A stretch of DNA of 64,000 bases from Puccinia triticina (lineage: Eukaryota > Basidiomycota > Pucciniomycetes > Pucciniales > Pucciniaceae): assembly GCF_026914185.1 (NCBI RefSeq), contig NC_070561.1, forward strand, positions 8,370,001 to 8,434,000, written 5' to 3'. The notes beneath the pieces are model-generated. The model made no database searches and was not told where the DNA came from. It saw nothing but the letters and a program-made list of their open reading frames with translations. A program made the position numbers and the translations under genes. Shown here in pieces: positions 42,713 through 55,817 of this stretch (its first letter is position 1; every line of letters starts with the position of its first letter).

Positions 42713-44408
42713 ATGGCTGGCATTGGCATCGCAAACTTGCCCAACCAGAGACATAAGATCATCTCGCAAGCGGGTGGTCATTTCACCCTGATGGTCGTCG
42801 GCGAATCGGGCTTGGGAAAGACGACTCTCATCAACACCCTCTTCTCGACTGAGTTGGCCATGCCAAAAGATTATCGCCGTCGATTCGCGAAACAACTCGA
42901 CAAGACTACCGAGATAGGTGAGTGGGATGCATGATAGGCGATCGGATTTCCAACCCGATCAAGATTCTCAAGTTAAAGCAAGACTCTAACCATAACCCTA
43001 CGCTCCAAATATCATCAGATATCATCAAAGCCGAATTGGAGGAAAAAGCCTTCAGAGTCCAGTTGACTGTCATCGATACTCCTGGCTTCGGCGATTACGT
43101 TAACAATCGGGACAGTTGGGTTCCAATTGTCGATTTCATAGACGATCAGCATGAGTCTTTCATGCGACAAGAACAACAACCCCATCGTTCCGAGAAGCTG
43201 GATATGAGAGTCCACGCCTGCCTCTACTTTATCAGACCGACAGGACATACGTAAGTAAACAGTTTTTATAATTAATCTTACATCCATCTCTCAAAACGTC
43301 TACTCATTCATCTCTATATCTTAACAGCTTGAAACCTCTCGACATTGAAACCATGAAGCGGTTGGGAAGTCGAGTCAACTTGATCCCGGTTGTTGCTAAG
43401 GCTGACACCCTGACCCCTCAAGATTTAGAACGATTCAAACAACGAGTTGAGCCCTAGCCATTGATGATTTCGAATTCGAGTAGAGCTCAGTTGTTCTGAT
43501 TGCCTGCCATCAAACCAATAGATCCGTGATGTGATTGTTTGCCAATCTATCCGTTGTTATCAACCTCCGGTCGAAATGGATGACGAAGCATCTGCCGAAC
43601 ATGCTCGTACGCTCATGGTGTGTAAGATTTCCCCATCGTTTGGTCCACCAAGGATACTTAGTTTGTTTATACAATGTGGGTTTCAACAGGCCGCAATGCC
43701 ATTTTCCATCATTGGATCCACTCAAGACGTTACTACCGGGGATGGTAGAGTTGTCAAAGGTAGAGAGTACCTATGGGGAGTTGCTGAAGGTAAACGCATC
43801 ATCCATTTGTACTCAGACTGTACTGTACACGACTAGCTGAATCGGTCCAACATCCTCAATCAATCTCATCGTTAATTTAATGTTGGACAGTTGAAAATGA
43901 AGAACACTGCGATTTCAAAAAGCTCCGATCACTTTTGATCAGAACTCACATGTTAGACCTCATCAACACGACGGAAGAAACTCACTATGAGAACTATCGC
44001 CAACAGCAAATGGAGACCAGGAAGTTTGGTGAAGCAAAAGTCAAGAAATTAGACAACCCAAAATTCAAAGAAGAAGAAGAAACCTTACGGAAACGATTTA
44101 CTGAGCAAGTTAAATTGGAAGAAAGTCGATTCAGGAGTTGGGAGCAACATGTATGTACTATCTCTATTTGTTTGGAAAACAAACAAAAAGGGGCACTTCC
44201 TGTTGAATTAATGTGATGGGTGAGGGCAATTGAATGGAACTAATCACTTTTGTTTTTCAAAACCTTGCGATGATTTCAGCTGATTGCCGAAAGAGATCGA
44301 CTGAATAAAGATCTCGAGCAAGCCCACTCAGCCATCAAGGTTCTAGAGAGTGAATTGGATGCCATGCAAGGTGGATTCGGATCACAAGGGCGTGGAACCA
44401 GACGTTAA
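42713..44408 (+). CDS. CDC12: Septin, Cdc12 type
   Basis: Filament-forming GTPase of the septin ring at the bud neck, septum and hyphae. Seven exons with clean GT-AG sites: 42713-42917, 43019-43250, 43328-43445, 43522-43617, 43690-43789, 43891-44150, 44280-44408. The P-loop is [10 protein letters not shown]3 is DTPGFGD, and G4 is AKAD. The septin-specific element [17 protein letters not shown], then [12 protein letters not shown], is present. The C-terminal region, [19 protein letters not shown] and [20 protein letters not shown], forms a coiled coil. Total about 380 residues, usual for Cdc12/SEPT6-7-like members. The N-terminus [16 protein letters not shown] matches fungal Cdc12. The intron donor after KQR is GTTGAG, a weaker site, but reading through meets TAG at once. 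Neighbour convergent to the carrier gene. Confidence 0.93.
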
Positions 44409-45930
44409 AGCAACTGAAAAACGATCTGAAATCTCTCAAGCATTGTCTGAGATCAAGGCTCCAATTGTGTTCTTCTCCTTCCTCGAACCCACATGTCTGC
44501 TTCTTTTTTAGGCTTAATGACAACAGACCGCGAGATCAAAATGCAGCTAGTCTCGACTGACTTCTGATGATTATTTATTAATTCCTCTACTTCGACCCTA
44601 GCTTCTTCTTTCTTTGTTTTCTTGTAGTTGGATAATCATTGAAGTAGATTGTGATCATCATTATCATCATCATCACAAAAAAAAAACAAAAAAAAAAACA
44701 AAAAAAAAACAAGGAAGATGTTATTCTTTTGTGAATTTTGGCTTTGGGTTTTTCTCTCAGCCCCATATTTATCTCATGTTTTTCTTTTTATTTTGGTCAA
44801 GTGGAGCAATATCCAGAAGACTCGCCTTGACATCAGTTTTCTTTCTTGCTGGACTCTTTGGCCTCTTGTTAATCTACATACATATACCCATACAAATTTC
44901 TCCCTTTTTTTGACAAGGAGGGGGCGTTTTGGCTCCTGTTTGGGAGAGGGCAGGGGGGAGCAAATATCCCTGATTGATTACATATATATTTGACCCGTAA
45001 TTTATAAGCTACCTCTATTTTAATTTTTTGTTGAAGTCGTGAGACTCATGAGCTACAGTCCCACTAATCATCATGCTACCTAAGTAGATTTTGTCCAAAT
45101 GGGTGAACAAATTTGTTAAATTGAATAAACTTTCAGGACTTTTCACGCCGAAATTGAGCAGAATTGAGTTCATCCTTGAAGGTCTAGTCTGGAACTTGCC
45201 AAGCTGTTGTATAATATGAATAGTTTTGACTCTCATCCGAGAATAGCTTTCATCCGAGAATGATCACATTTTTACCACATTTGTTTGCAGTTGAATTGAG
45301 CTGGCGCAGGTCAGTGATGACAAGAACACAATACTAAAAAATTGAACTCGCTCGTTATCCTCTCTTCTATGTATATAAATGTGTGTTGACGTATCAAAAA
45401 CATCTGTCACATAAATTACCACATAACGAATGCAGATCCAATCGGATCTATGAAAAAGGTTTCTGCATCTTTAGCACATCTGTATACAGACAAGAGAAGA
45501 AAGAAAAAGAAGGGATGATGATGGAGAATGCCAAGCGGATAAGATAACATATAACAACTCGGGAAAAGGACTAGAAAACATGAATTGAATTGAAAATTGG
45601 ATTCCGATCTCCTTTATTATCATCTATCTATCTATGATCTCCAACTTTTTAATGTTTGGACCTTCTCAAGAGGAAGACGTATATCCAAGACCAAAAGACG
45701 TAAAGAATTATCAACAACCATCGAGGGCTATATGTTTATAACCAGCGATACTTCCTCCGAAATTTATCTTCTTGAGTGCGTGTGTGTATGAGTACATTCC
45801 TTGTCGCCGCTCCCTCCCATTAGTTCGATTTCCCACTGGAATATGGGACTTGTGCGTGAATTATTCGACTATCATTTCCAGCCGGTATCGACTTGAACCT
45901 TGGGTGACAAGAACTTTCGCCCCGGCCCTC
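44409..45930. other. Convergent intergenic region (septin and carrier 3' ends)
   Basis: AT-rich 3' flanks with A-runs at 44677-44710 (AAAAAAAACAAAA repeats) and an AG-run near 42050-like composition at 45500. No gene supported. Confidence 0.5.
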
Positions 45931-46720
45931 CTATTTGGTCGGCCGTTTTACCATCCCAAAATCCTCATGGACGTCCAATAGAACTGAGTGTAACAGATAT
46001 CAAGAAATTCAAAATTAGATATCCAGCAGATGATAGCAGTACCGGCTGAGAACTAGACTTACTTTTCATCGCATTCCTGGCTCGAAGGCGTGGCAGCTCG
46101 ACATCAGATACAACAGAACTCTCCACTTGGCGTGGATGATGATCGAAGGGGAACTAATCCAGCGTTGAGCAAATTTAGCACCGATCAATGTCGCCTCTAT
46201 CTTTTGCTTGATAAACAAGAGTATACTTACCGGCAAGAGTTTTTGAAGGAATTCATAAGATACTAAAGTCACGCCAAACTGAGGTGAACTTCGCAAGATT
46301 CTGGCTGGTCCGCCCTTGAACAAAGCGGAAGGTCCCTCTTCTTGTACTGTTACAAACAAACTTCTTATCACTTCTCTGGTCGGTACTTTCATGCCAGAAA
46401 CAGTGCTTACCGATCGTCTTGAAACAGTGCATCAACCCTTTGTAGTGAGTTTCGCCTTTCTTGGCCTCAGATTGTAATCGGGTTTTGACCACATCAGCTG
46501 GCGTGGTTAAATAAGCAGCAGGCATTCCCTAGATGTGAAAAATTTCGCACAGAGCAGAATGTAAGATTCCTTTGATTGATTGGATAGTTTCGAGCTGAGG
46601 AGACAAACCGCAATTGCTGCTGCGCTTAGCGTTTCGACAAAGCTCAACTTCTTCCCGCTCACTCCTTCCCCAAAGGTGTCCTTTTTCACTGTAATTAAGA
46701 CCACATTGTCAGTTTCGATT

Positions 46721-46774
<54 letters not shown>

Positions 46775-49306
46775 ATGAAACGCTGGAAGAGTGTATGAAG
46801 TGGTGTTACGAACGGTGTGAGTAAACGGTAAAGTATATCGCCGAAAACGGGATATCACGACACAGGCATGCCACAGCACCTTTATACAAGCCAACCAAGC
46901 CCAACTGCCGAATAATATGCATCGCACCAATCGGATCGCTACCTGCGACTCGTGCCATTTCACCTTGCATCTGGAGACGTATCTTAACGATTTCTAGTGG
47001 ATTGGTGACAGCCTAAATTTCGAGATGGTCTTTTAACCAGATTATTATTTGACAGCTGCTTGGCTGTTTGAAAAGGAAAGGGGGAGCTTACCACTTGGCA
47101 ACCACCTGCCGTTGCACCTGCAATCAATTCCCATCCCAGTCCAATTTCTCCGGTGACAGGGTCTTTAGCGTTGGCTCGGATCAAATCATTAATAGTGAGT
47201 TTGATTGCCTTTTCTGGCGCGACACCCTAAAAGTAGCCCATCTTCGAAATACCTCAGAATCTGCAATTTTGGCCATAAACAAAGATGTGCTGGACTGACA
47301 ATTAATTGCGGCGGTAGACCTCGGTAAAAGCCGGTAAAGCCCTCGTTTTTGAATACTTTCTTGACACAATCCATGCTGTTCTTGTAAAGAAGTTCTCCGA
47401 CGACTTTACTACGCTGGTTTTGCATACGAGTCTTCACGAGGTCGATTGGATACACAGCTGTGGCTCCTACTTATACAGACAATGAGATTTATAAGACGTC
47501 GGAAATGTACAGCCGGTAAGGGAGCGTGCAAGATTAGCCGTCGATCTAATGGTTTGGGCCGATACAACGCTGTCAAAATGTAGCTTACAGGCACCAGCAA
47601 TCCCACCCAGTCCAAAGTTGTAAATCGATTTCCCTAATCCGTGCCAGAAGTTACCGTCATTCAAGTCATCCGTAGCCTGACCTTCGAGGGTTGTTCGGCG
47701 TTCCCACATCGGATCCAAGAGCATGCCGAAGTCAGCGAGCCCAAGACGCGCATTCAATTCGCCCATGCCAGCAAAATGAAAGACAATATCGACTTCCATA
47801 GGTGTCAGGGCGACATAACGAGTCTGTCGTGAAGCTGTATTCAGGAAATCCTGTCGATTGACTTTGCCATCTGGGGAATTTGCGATTGCCTCCCGTAGAA
47901 TCCTTTCCACTGTGTCCATATCACGAATAACCTGAGTGAGGGGACCAATTGAGCATTGCGCGTGTTCCAAACCAGCCGACAGGAGATTGTACAATCTGAC
48001 AGGGAGGAGTAGCCGCACTAACGTTGTGGAATGCATTGACTTCCGAGTATGATATTTTGCCACCGGCACTGATATTACACAAAGTCGGTAGACTTTCGAG
48101 AATACTGTCTGAGAGCTTATGTCGTGCTAATTCCAAAATAATTCTCTTGAATTGATCCGCAGTTATGTACTATGAATAAGGGAGGTGGAAACGGTTAGCA
48201 AGTAATGATCACTGATTGATAACCTGCGCGCAAGACAGCAATAAAATGAATTACCCCGGTTTCTTCCTTGTCAAAATAGCTGAACGCCTGTCGAAGTCTC
48301 TCGCCCTGCAAGCCCTTCATCAATTGAGTAAATTCACTGAGAACGGACAAAAGCGATGTCAATTGGTTGGCATTAATCAGGAAAATTTCAAGTAACGGAT
48401 GCACTTGTAACCTAGCACATGTTGACCGCCTCGTTTCCCTAAAAATAGTTTCACCCAAGGAGACTCGAAGGTGAATGGCAGTGAGTCTGGCCTGAGATTG
48501 TCGGAGAAAACCCGCTTGAATTCTTCAAAGGTAACATCTCCATTGCGATCCTGATCGAAGTACTTGAATGCGACCCTTTCCGGATTTGGAGTCCACGAAT
48601 TGAGGAGATAGGACAGCAAGCCAGCGAGAGTTGACGATCAATTGATTACGTTTACATACAGCTTGAGGTGGCTAGGTAGTTTTGTTTTCTGGGGGGAAAC
48701 GATCGGCTCACTCGAATTCTGCGTCTGGTTTTTTCAACAGAGTTTGGAAAACCACGAAATCGTCCCAGGTAACTTTGCCGTTCTTCTTGAGATCAGCAAT
48801 TTTGAATAAAATCGAATATTGGGATTTATGGATCTTATGAAATGTTTCATTCGAGGGTGCAACTGCGTTGATGAAACCGTCCTCGTTCAAAAACCTGTCA
48901 ACATCAAGCTCAAGGATCTCAGCAGAGGTACTTGCTCAAGACGATCGAGTCTGTGAGTGGAAAACTGACTTTGTGTCTGTGCTCGTGTCATCTTGGATGG
49001 CAAATTGTTCAAACTGATTCTTCCAGCGATCGAACTCAGTGCGTTCGGCGAGAGCAACTGCGTGGAGGGACAATGCAACGCCGTTTCAGATATCAGTTCT
49101 TATACGTCCACCCACGACTGGCACTTCGTAAGGCGAGCAGGACGAAGCAAGAACGGGACAAGAGCCGCGTGATGGGGAGCTCGAGTCAGCCATGAGCTCA
49201 TCAAGGCGGGTGATCGAAGATGGCTAGCAAGACGGCAAGAGGAAAGACCCCAAGATGGCTTACAGGGAACCTTGACAGGCTGACTCGGAGTCTGCTGGGT
49301 GGCCAT
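45931..49306 (-). CDS. AGC1: Mitochondrial aspartate-glutamate carrier with EF hands
   Basis: Inner-membrane exchanger of aspartate and glutamate in the malate-aspartate shuttle, of the Aralar/citrin type. At least a dozen exons. The start [13 protein letters not shown] is at 49306. EF-hand-like segments follow: [56 protein letters not shown] and [14 protein letters not shown]. After a linker ([20 protein letters not shown]) come three carrier repeats: [29 protein letters not shown] and [14 protein letters not shown], each with a P-x-[DE]-x-[VI]-K signature. The C-terminus is resolved by two late introns and reads [15 protein letters not shown], the conserved end of the family, with TAG at 45931. 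One intron holds a 29-T/21-G homopolymer pair at 46723-46772. About 700 residues, normal for the family. Confidence 0.9.
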
Positions 49307-50106
49307 GTTCTACCAAGTCGTGAGAGGGGTGGAGATGGTCGATGGCCAGAAATCAGAATGTATGGGCTGTGAAGCTCGCCGGGCCAAGACCGTATGTATT
49401 TAGAGACCGCTACCCCGGGTGAGACGCCCCCGGCGCCCTGCCCAGCCATCGCGCAAGGGGGCTGCAGCATTAATATCCGATCGTCCTCATCCAAGAGCGG
49501 GGATCAGTATTCGGCCCGGCCCTGAGCAGCCCTGAGCCCGTGTGGTGTGGCGAGGTCGGATCGTCTGACTTCAACCCGCGAGATGATGGATCCGGGTTGG
49601 TGTCTGCACACCTGTGTATTCAAGAAATGGTTTCTTTCGGAGTTCCATTCTTAGCTCAACGCAAAACTCCTTGGAAGTGGGACTTTATTCTCGACTCATG
49701 TGTTTGAAAGCACTCCCCTCCAAGCCCATACTCAGGCGTGTTTGACAAAAGTCTAGGAGTCGGACGCAACAACACCAAGCTGAAGTAACTTGTGTGAATG
49801 TCTCATGATCTGATATCCATCAAACCGAGATGAGAGGCATCACCAGAGCTGAATAGAGGTAAACGCTTGGTCACATCTCGGTCTGCTAACCCTTCAACTC
49901 CCAGAGAGGGCTCACCCTGGACTAAAATCAGGCACCTCTCAAGGAGGGAGGAAGTGGACTGACAGAAAGCAAGAGCGGGGACAATAGCCACAGCCTATTA
50001 ATGTTAGTGGGCGCAAGTGGTGAAACATGTGTAAATTGGCATAGAGATCAGACACATAGACAACGCATTGGAACGTAGAAATAATTCTTCTCTTCGCTGA
50101 GAGAAA
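49307..50106. other. Intergenic, carrier promoter and RPL15 3' flank
   Basis: No gene recognised. A short frame at 49201-49494 is a shadow of the carrier leader. Confidence 0.5.
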
Positions 50107-51017
50107 TCATCTGTATCTGCGAAGGGAAAGACTATGTAGCGCGGCCAGGAGGCAGTGTCAGTGAACCGCAACAATTAAAGGAGGAAAACCAGCGATCGAC
50201 TACTCACGTGTTGTGTCGTCTCCAGACGGCATTCTTGGGTTGATGATTGTGACGGTGTCCCTTGCCAATACCACGATTCTGTAGCAGAATGAAAAAAAAT
50301 GGCGAAGGTGATTAGCAACCGGCTCAGGATCCACAAGTGGACCACGGGCGCACCTTCTTGCCTGCACCGGTAAGTCCACGACTTTCTCTGCGCTTGTGAA
50401 CAGGGTCACAGATCCAGTTCATTCGAGGGTCCCGACGGATAGCCTTGTGGGACGGGTCGACAAGGATGACCTGATGATGAGGTAGGGTCTTGAGATTAAA
50501 AACTATGCCGTGGCTTCAGATTTCATGCTACTCTTCCCACGTACTTCGAAGTATTTGTAAACGCCGTCCTGGTTGATCCAGTAAGAGTTGAGAACACGCA
50601 GATTGCCACAACGTCTGGCGACTCGCTCCTCAGCAGTAGATCGGAGGGAGCGTTGGAACTTGAGGTGGTTCACACCTTGACGGACGGGTTTACCGAAGGT
50701 GGCACCCTTCTTGACCGGTTTCTTCCGGTTACCACGACGAACACGGATCCGATAAATCACAAAGCCTTGTTTGGCCTAAGAAAAAACGAGCAAATCGACA
50801 GGTTGGAAAATTTTGGGTCTAATGAGAATGACTGGAGCGAGTAAGATCGACGTACCTTGTAGCCCAAACGCCTGGCCTTGTCAGGTCGAGATGGACGAGA
50901 AGCCCGGTGGATGACGTTCAGTTGACGATACTCCCAGCATCGGACCCGGAGGAGGAAACGAAGAACGTCTGATTGTTTCTTCTTTTGGAGCTCTTCGATA
51001 TACTTGTAGGCACCCAT
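50107..51017 (-). CDS. RPL15: 60S ribosomal protein L15 (eL15)
   Basis: Structural protein of the large cytosolic ribosomal subunit. Five minus-strand exons: 51017-50857, 50775-50545, 50470-50354, 50278-50208 and a 25-nt last exon 50131-50107. The sequence runs [48 protein letters not shown], then [36 protein letters not shown] core, [39 protein letters not shown] and, from the micro-exon, LSLRRYR with stop TGA. Without the micro-exon the protein would lose its invariant C-terminus. Close to the usual 203-204 residues. Divergent from the secreted protein gene at 51785. Confidence 0.93.
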
Positions 51018-51784
51018 GTCGGAATGGGGTCGGTACTAGGGTCGAATGGACGGGGTGGCGGCTCGGGATGTCGTTGCCGGGCGGGCGTGAAACGAACTGG
51101 AATTGGGGACCCGAGGGGGGTTCGAGTTAGCCCTAATCCCAACCACCCCGCTCGCGCAGCAGCACTCGTAGCTAATTCCTCCTGCGCCGCGCTCGACATT
51201 GTACGCTGCTCCATGGACAAATATGTGTAGCCCCCACCTGCTATGCTCCTCTAAATACCTAGCAGTAGCGTTTGAAACAGGCACCCGATGGTCTAAAAAC
51301 AAGAAAACCACAGAGTGCAGACTGCAAATGGATTGTGAAACACAATGCTGCCTGGATACATTCATGGCGCGTCGCGGCGGAATACAGGTGTTTCATGTTG
51401 GCAAATGCGCTTTTTTGTCCTAAGCCAATTCGTGACCCCCCTGGGCTTCCGACTTTAATACTACGCTACGTGCCGTGTCCGGTATTTCGACAGAAAATCA
51501 CACCCCTATGCGCCATGAGACACTGATCCGGGCTTCTAGATACAGTGTTGACTCTTCGTGTGATCCAGTTTACATTCTTGGCCAAGGGTTGTGAGCTGAT
51601 AAGTAAGCATGTATTGATTTATCCGGCTCATCACCAGCCGCCTGTCATTGCATACATATATTGCTCCATCCCATCATCCGCGCGTCCATTGCACTGTGCA
51701 ACGCCAGCTACCAAAGATTGCATCTTTATTGTCGTGATATATTTCTCCATACTGTTTTATAAGTCCATTCCTGATTTCTGGAGA

Positions 51785-53606
51785 ATGCTCTTCCTCCTCA
51801 TCCTTGTAAGCGCCCTCCCCGGCTTGCGAGCCACCGAAGCTACTATATGGAACACACCCAGCCACATCCCTGAAGATCTTGTGAACATGCCCGACCCCAC
51901 CGATCCGGCAGATCTCAAATGGTTCTCCGAGATCAAACGCAAACACCCATATCTTACATGTAGCCATAAACCTCTCAAGATCAAGCGTACCAGCAAGGAA
52001 GGTAATAAGCAATGGTTTACGGTCGGTCACGGTTACCGTTACGATTACGGTTCTCATGTGGCTGTGATGTCACCGGGCGCCGGTATTGGAGTCTTGAGCA
52101 ATGGATTGGGCCGAAAGTTCAAGGCCTTTATGGGTAACATCATGTCAAACATCCCCCCCGGCTATGGCAATTTAAAATTGCAACGTGTGCTACCCTTGCA
52201 TCAAATCTACAACTTTTGCCCGCAATCAAATGGTTTCTCAGTAGAACACGATAGCAACACCCTTCTGAAATTGGAAGGGGCGTCGTTCAACACGGAACAG
52301 CGTAAGTGTTGGAAACTAGAGTAAATTTGGGTGGAGCTGACTCCTTGATTCAGATAAAACTGACAGATTTCTGTTTTGCCTATGATTTCAAGCTGCCTGG
52401 ACGGCTTCTGTTCCCAAAGACGGCGGAGTTGAGAGTGTTGAGATAGCAGTCAGGAAGAAATCTTCCGATCGACCAGAAATGATCAAATTCGTATTAGGGC
52501 GCACCTATCCAATCAATGATGCAGCAAATTGGCAGCGATTCCAACTGCTTGCCTACAAATTGCGAACTGAAAAAGAAAAAACAGTGGTTCACAAACAAGA
52601 AAAGAAAGAACCGGCCGACAACCAAGGAAAAAAAGAAGGGTCTCACAAACCAGTCAATCCAACCAAGTACCTTTGAGAATTTTCGAAGCGTCGTAGGCCT
52701 GGTGAGATGTTCTTAAAAACTGAGTGGACAACTCTCGCAAAAAACATGCCTCATCTCCAGGCACCTTGTCTCTACCAGTCACTCCCTCCACCAGTCACTC
52801 CCTGCACCAGTCACTCCCTCCACCAGTCACTCCCTCCACCAGTCACTCCCTCCACCAGTCACTCCCTCCACCATTCACTCCCTCAGCAGTCACTCCCACT
52901 TCACTGAAGATAATAGCTTAATGTTGAATGAGAAATCAGTTGCCTCACCCAAGTGTAAATTTATTTTTGGATTACTGCATATTTCGACAAAAAATACCCA
53001 AAAACAGTTCAAATGCTTGCAAGCATCCATTGCAAGCATCCATCTGACTATGAGGTTGCTTGGGGCGATTTCCTGCTTGAAATCAGGCTAAATTTTTGTG
53101 AGAATTCCAGCTTAGGGGAACGGTGTCGAACTCATCAAATGAGAAAGACATCGGGAACTGAACCAGCTGCGGAAAATGGTAAGCAAAGGCGAACCATATT
53201 CCGCAGTCCAAGTCTGAGCCGCGGGAGTTAAGCTAAACTGTATTCATCTTTTGATGTAAACAGGTTCAACACCCACGAGCAGCAAGATTAAGCCAGTGGA
53301 TTATCCCGGCGCAAAGTCACTCATCGAGAGGATCACAACCAGCGCCAAAGGTATGCGGATGTTGATACCTTAAGGAAGTAGACCAGATAGGAGCTAACGC
53401 ACTATTCCCTTTCTCAAAAAGACAACGTAGTTGTAGGAGAACAGACCGAACCCACCAATACCGCACAACAAGCTGGTAAAACAATCGGTGAGTGTCTCGT
53501 GTTAAAAGCCTCGAAAGCGAGACAAAAGAGAAGACACTGACTCAAAGCTGGTCCAATAACAGACAGTGTTAAGTCTCTTCTCGATCGTCTCGCCGAAGCG
53601 AAGTGA
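51785..53606 (+). CDS. Candidate secreted protein with a variable repeat exon
   Basis: Family not recognised. The ATG at 51785 opens a signal peptide (MLFLLILVSALPGLRA, cleavage likely before TEATIW). Exon 1 ends at 52301 with a GTAAGT donor. Exon 2 from 52393 continues PAWTASVPKDGG and ends in a Lys/Glu-rich tail near 52665. Later exons, each with a clean phase-1 junction, are one ending AENG at 53178, then 53264-53350 (STPTSSKIKPVDYPGAKSL), 53422-53487, and 53563-53606 (DSVKSLLDRLAEAK, stop). Between exon 2 and the exon ending at 53178 lies a 16-bp tandem tract (52776-52890) that is probably an exon, framed by CTCCAG and a later donor. The mature N-domain of about 170 residues has a glycine-rich VMSPGAGIGVLSNGLGRKF stretch and few cysteines. 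A secreted or effector-like role is inference; an ATG at 51545 in frame is less likely. Confidence 0.6.
52776..52890 (+). repeat. 16-bp tandem repeat (ACCAGTCACTCCCTCC)
   Basis: About seven near-identical 16-bp units. In any frame 48 bp encode a 16-residue period rich in Ser, Pro, Thr and His. Lies between splice signals of the secreted-protein gene. Confidence 0.85.
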
Positions 53607-55815
53607 ACAATCACTTAGGCCAAAAGGCTCACAAGAGTAAGAGAAAAACTCTACCACCAATCCTAAAAGAGAGCGGTAGGAGACTAATGTCCAACACGCA
53701 CCGTGATTGACTTGCAGAGACAGGAAAGCGTATACGGGTCTCTTTTCTTTTGTCTCATCTATCTATTTAATACTCTTTAGTAGAAAGCGGTCTCGCTCCT
53801 GCTCTTAGGTAAAGCGCTCAACTCTGCTTTATTATTTCCTCAAGAATAAAACTATTGTATCTGCAAGATTAGTTTTATCTGATACAATGAAATCTCTTAG
53901 TTCTTTGAAATCTTTCAATTTTAAGCAAGTAATTTATCCGGAAGGAACCAAATTTTGTGCTGGTGGAAGCAAGAATTATTATTGTGAACCCCCCTAATAC
54001 ATAGATACACAAATTCTTCAAGAACAAAATTAGCCCGTTTTGTTTTGGGCCTTGACCAGCAAAGTTCTGATTACAAACAGACAAACTTACATTTTAGCTT
54101 AAAAATTTGATTCCCATGGCCATTTTAAGCTCCCCATTTTATCGACCAGCAAGTGTGATTTCAGTTGAAGAAATCTATTATCCCATCATGAACCGGGCTG
54201 TCATCTGGCTCAGAGTCATGCTATACTTTTTTTTATCTTGTGTTGCCTTTTCCTTTTTGTTTTGAAATAGCTATTCTCCGGTCAGCTCAACATGAATTTC
54301 AATAATAATGACCACAAGAGTTTGCTCAGCACTTGAATGCAAGTGCCATCACCCCCTCTTTAGGAACCCTATAAGATATATTGCAGAAATTAACCTGAAG
54401 TTATGCTTAATTTTTTGCTGAATTTACTCTCAATCTATGCTGAATGTTTCTGGATTCATGTTGGAAAGGGTCTGATATCATATTGATACCAACCCCAACT
54501 GGACTGTATAATGTACTGTAACTCTTGAAAAACATATGTACAATCACACTGCAAGGAATTGTCAACTGCTTGGCAGAAACAACGGTTTCTTCTAGTACTA
54601 CTTTATAATACATTTTGATTAATCATGGGGTTATACCAGGGGAGCTTTCTCAGCACTTGCATGCAATTTCAATCATTCAATAATTTCTTTAACCTTTTAG
54701 ACTTCCTGCCTGAACCCTACTAAGGAGATGGTGAATGTTGGGAATTTTGAAATTATCAAGGACAGTGTTTTGAGTCTTGCCTGATGCGGTGGAGCATAGA
54801 TTTGGGTTATTTGGTTATGTGATTTGATTGTGTTTGTTGTGTGGCACTTTTTTTGCAATTAAAACAAAGTTGTGTTGTGATGTGTCATTTGAGGGTGTTG
54901 GTCCCCAGTCATACATACAGACCTGGTGTTTGGATCTGTACCCTCCCATGGCGTGGAACCTGGTACAGGGGGCCTATGGGGTGCCAATAATCATGTCCTG
55001 ATCGGGGGCCCAGCGCACCCGCGTGTTCCCTAGTTTCATAAGAAATACACCAAGCATGTAGATCAACTTGACATATGAGCTTTGAAAAGAGGATTCTGAT
55101 AACAAACTCTTGGGCACAATTCCTGATGGATTTGTTGTCTAAAATGAATTTGAGTCTGAACACAAAGATTTGGTAGTAAATTTGGAACATTTGGATGTAT
55201 TAAATATTTAACAGTGAATTTTTGGTGTGATTTCTCTAAAATGAAATCCCATCTAACGGTCCTTTTGGATTGAATCTTCATTAATCTCCATGTCAGTTTT
55301 CCAGTATGCATTTCCCAGGTTGGGTCTGCAGATAAAAGGTCATTGAGACCATGGGACATATCTTTGCAGGCTGCTACAGTCACAGACAAGCTAATCCACT
55401 ATGAATGATCAACAGCCAGATGATTTAAGATGCTCTAATTCAGCACAATATAAAAACAATGATCCACCTTCTTCCCAAAGAGCTGAAGAGCTTGCAGGTT
55501 TTCTCTATGCTGAGGAGAAGCGCAACACACCCAAAAAAAGATGCGCTTTTCACAGTGAAGCTGTTTCCAACTTGATTGATTCTTCAATTGGAAGGATGTG
55601 AGAAAGTCTCTCTCCAACTGGCTCCTCAAAGGGAAACAGAAATAGAAATCACTATAAATGAAACTTGGAAGAGTGGAGCAGAACTAGAATGGATAGATAA
55701 ATCAAAACCAATGATAAGTGCCAACATGTATTTCACACTATGAGAAAAACTCAAGAAAGTTCTGCCAGTTCACATACAACACACTTAAGTCAATCCTCAA
55801 TTCAAATGAGACTCA
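53607..55815. other. Intergenic, no gene recognised
   Basis: AT-rich. The phrase CTCAGCACTTG-ATGCAA recurs near 54320 and 54648. A frame at 55063-55389 (-) shows no known domain. Confidence 0.5.
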
Positions 55816-55817
55816 TA

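Noticed and set aside
50918..51365. Minus-strand frames upstream of RPL15
   Set aside because: They lie in the RPL15 leader and promoter region and carry no domain; the RPL15 ATG at 51017 starts the conserved protein directly.
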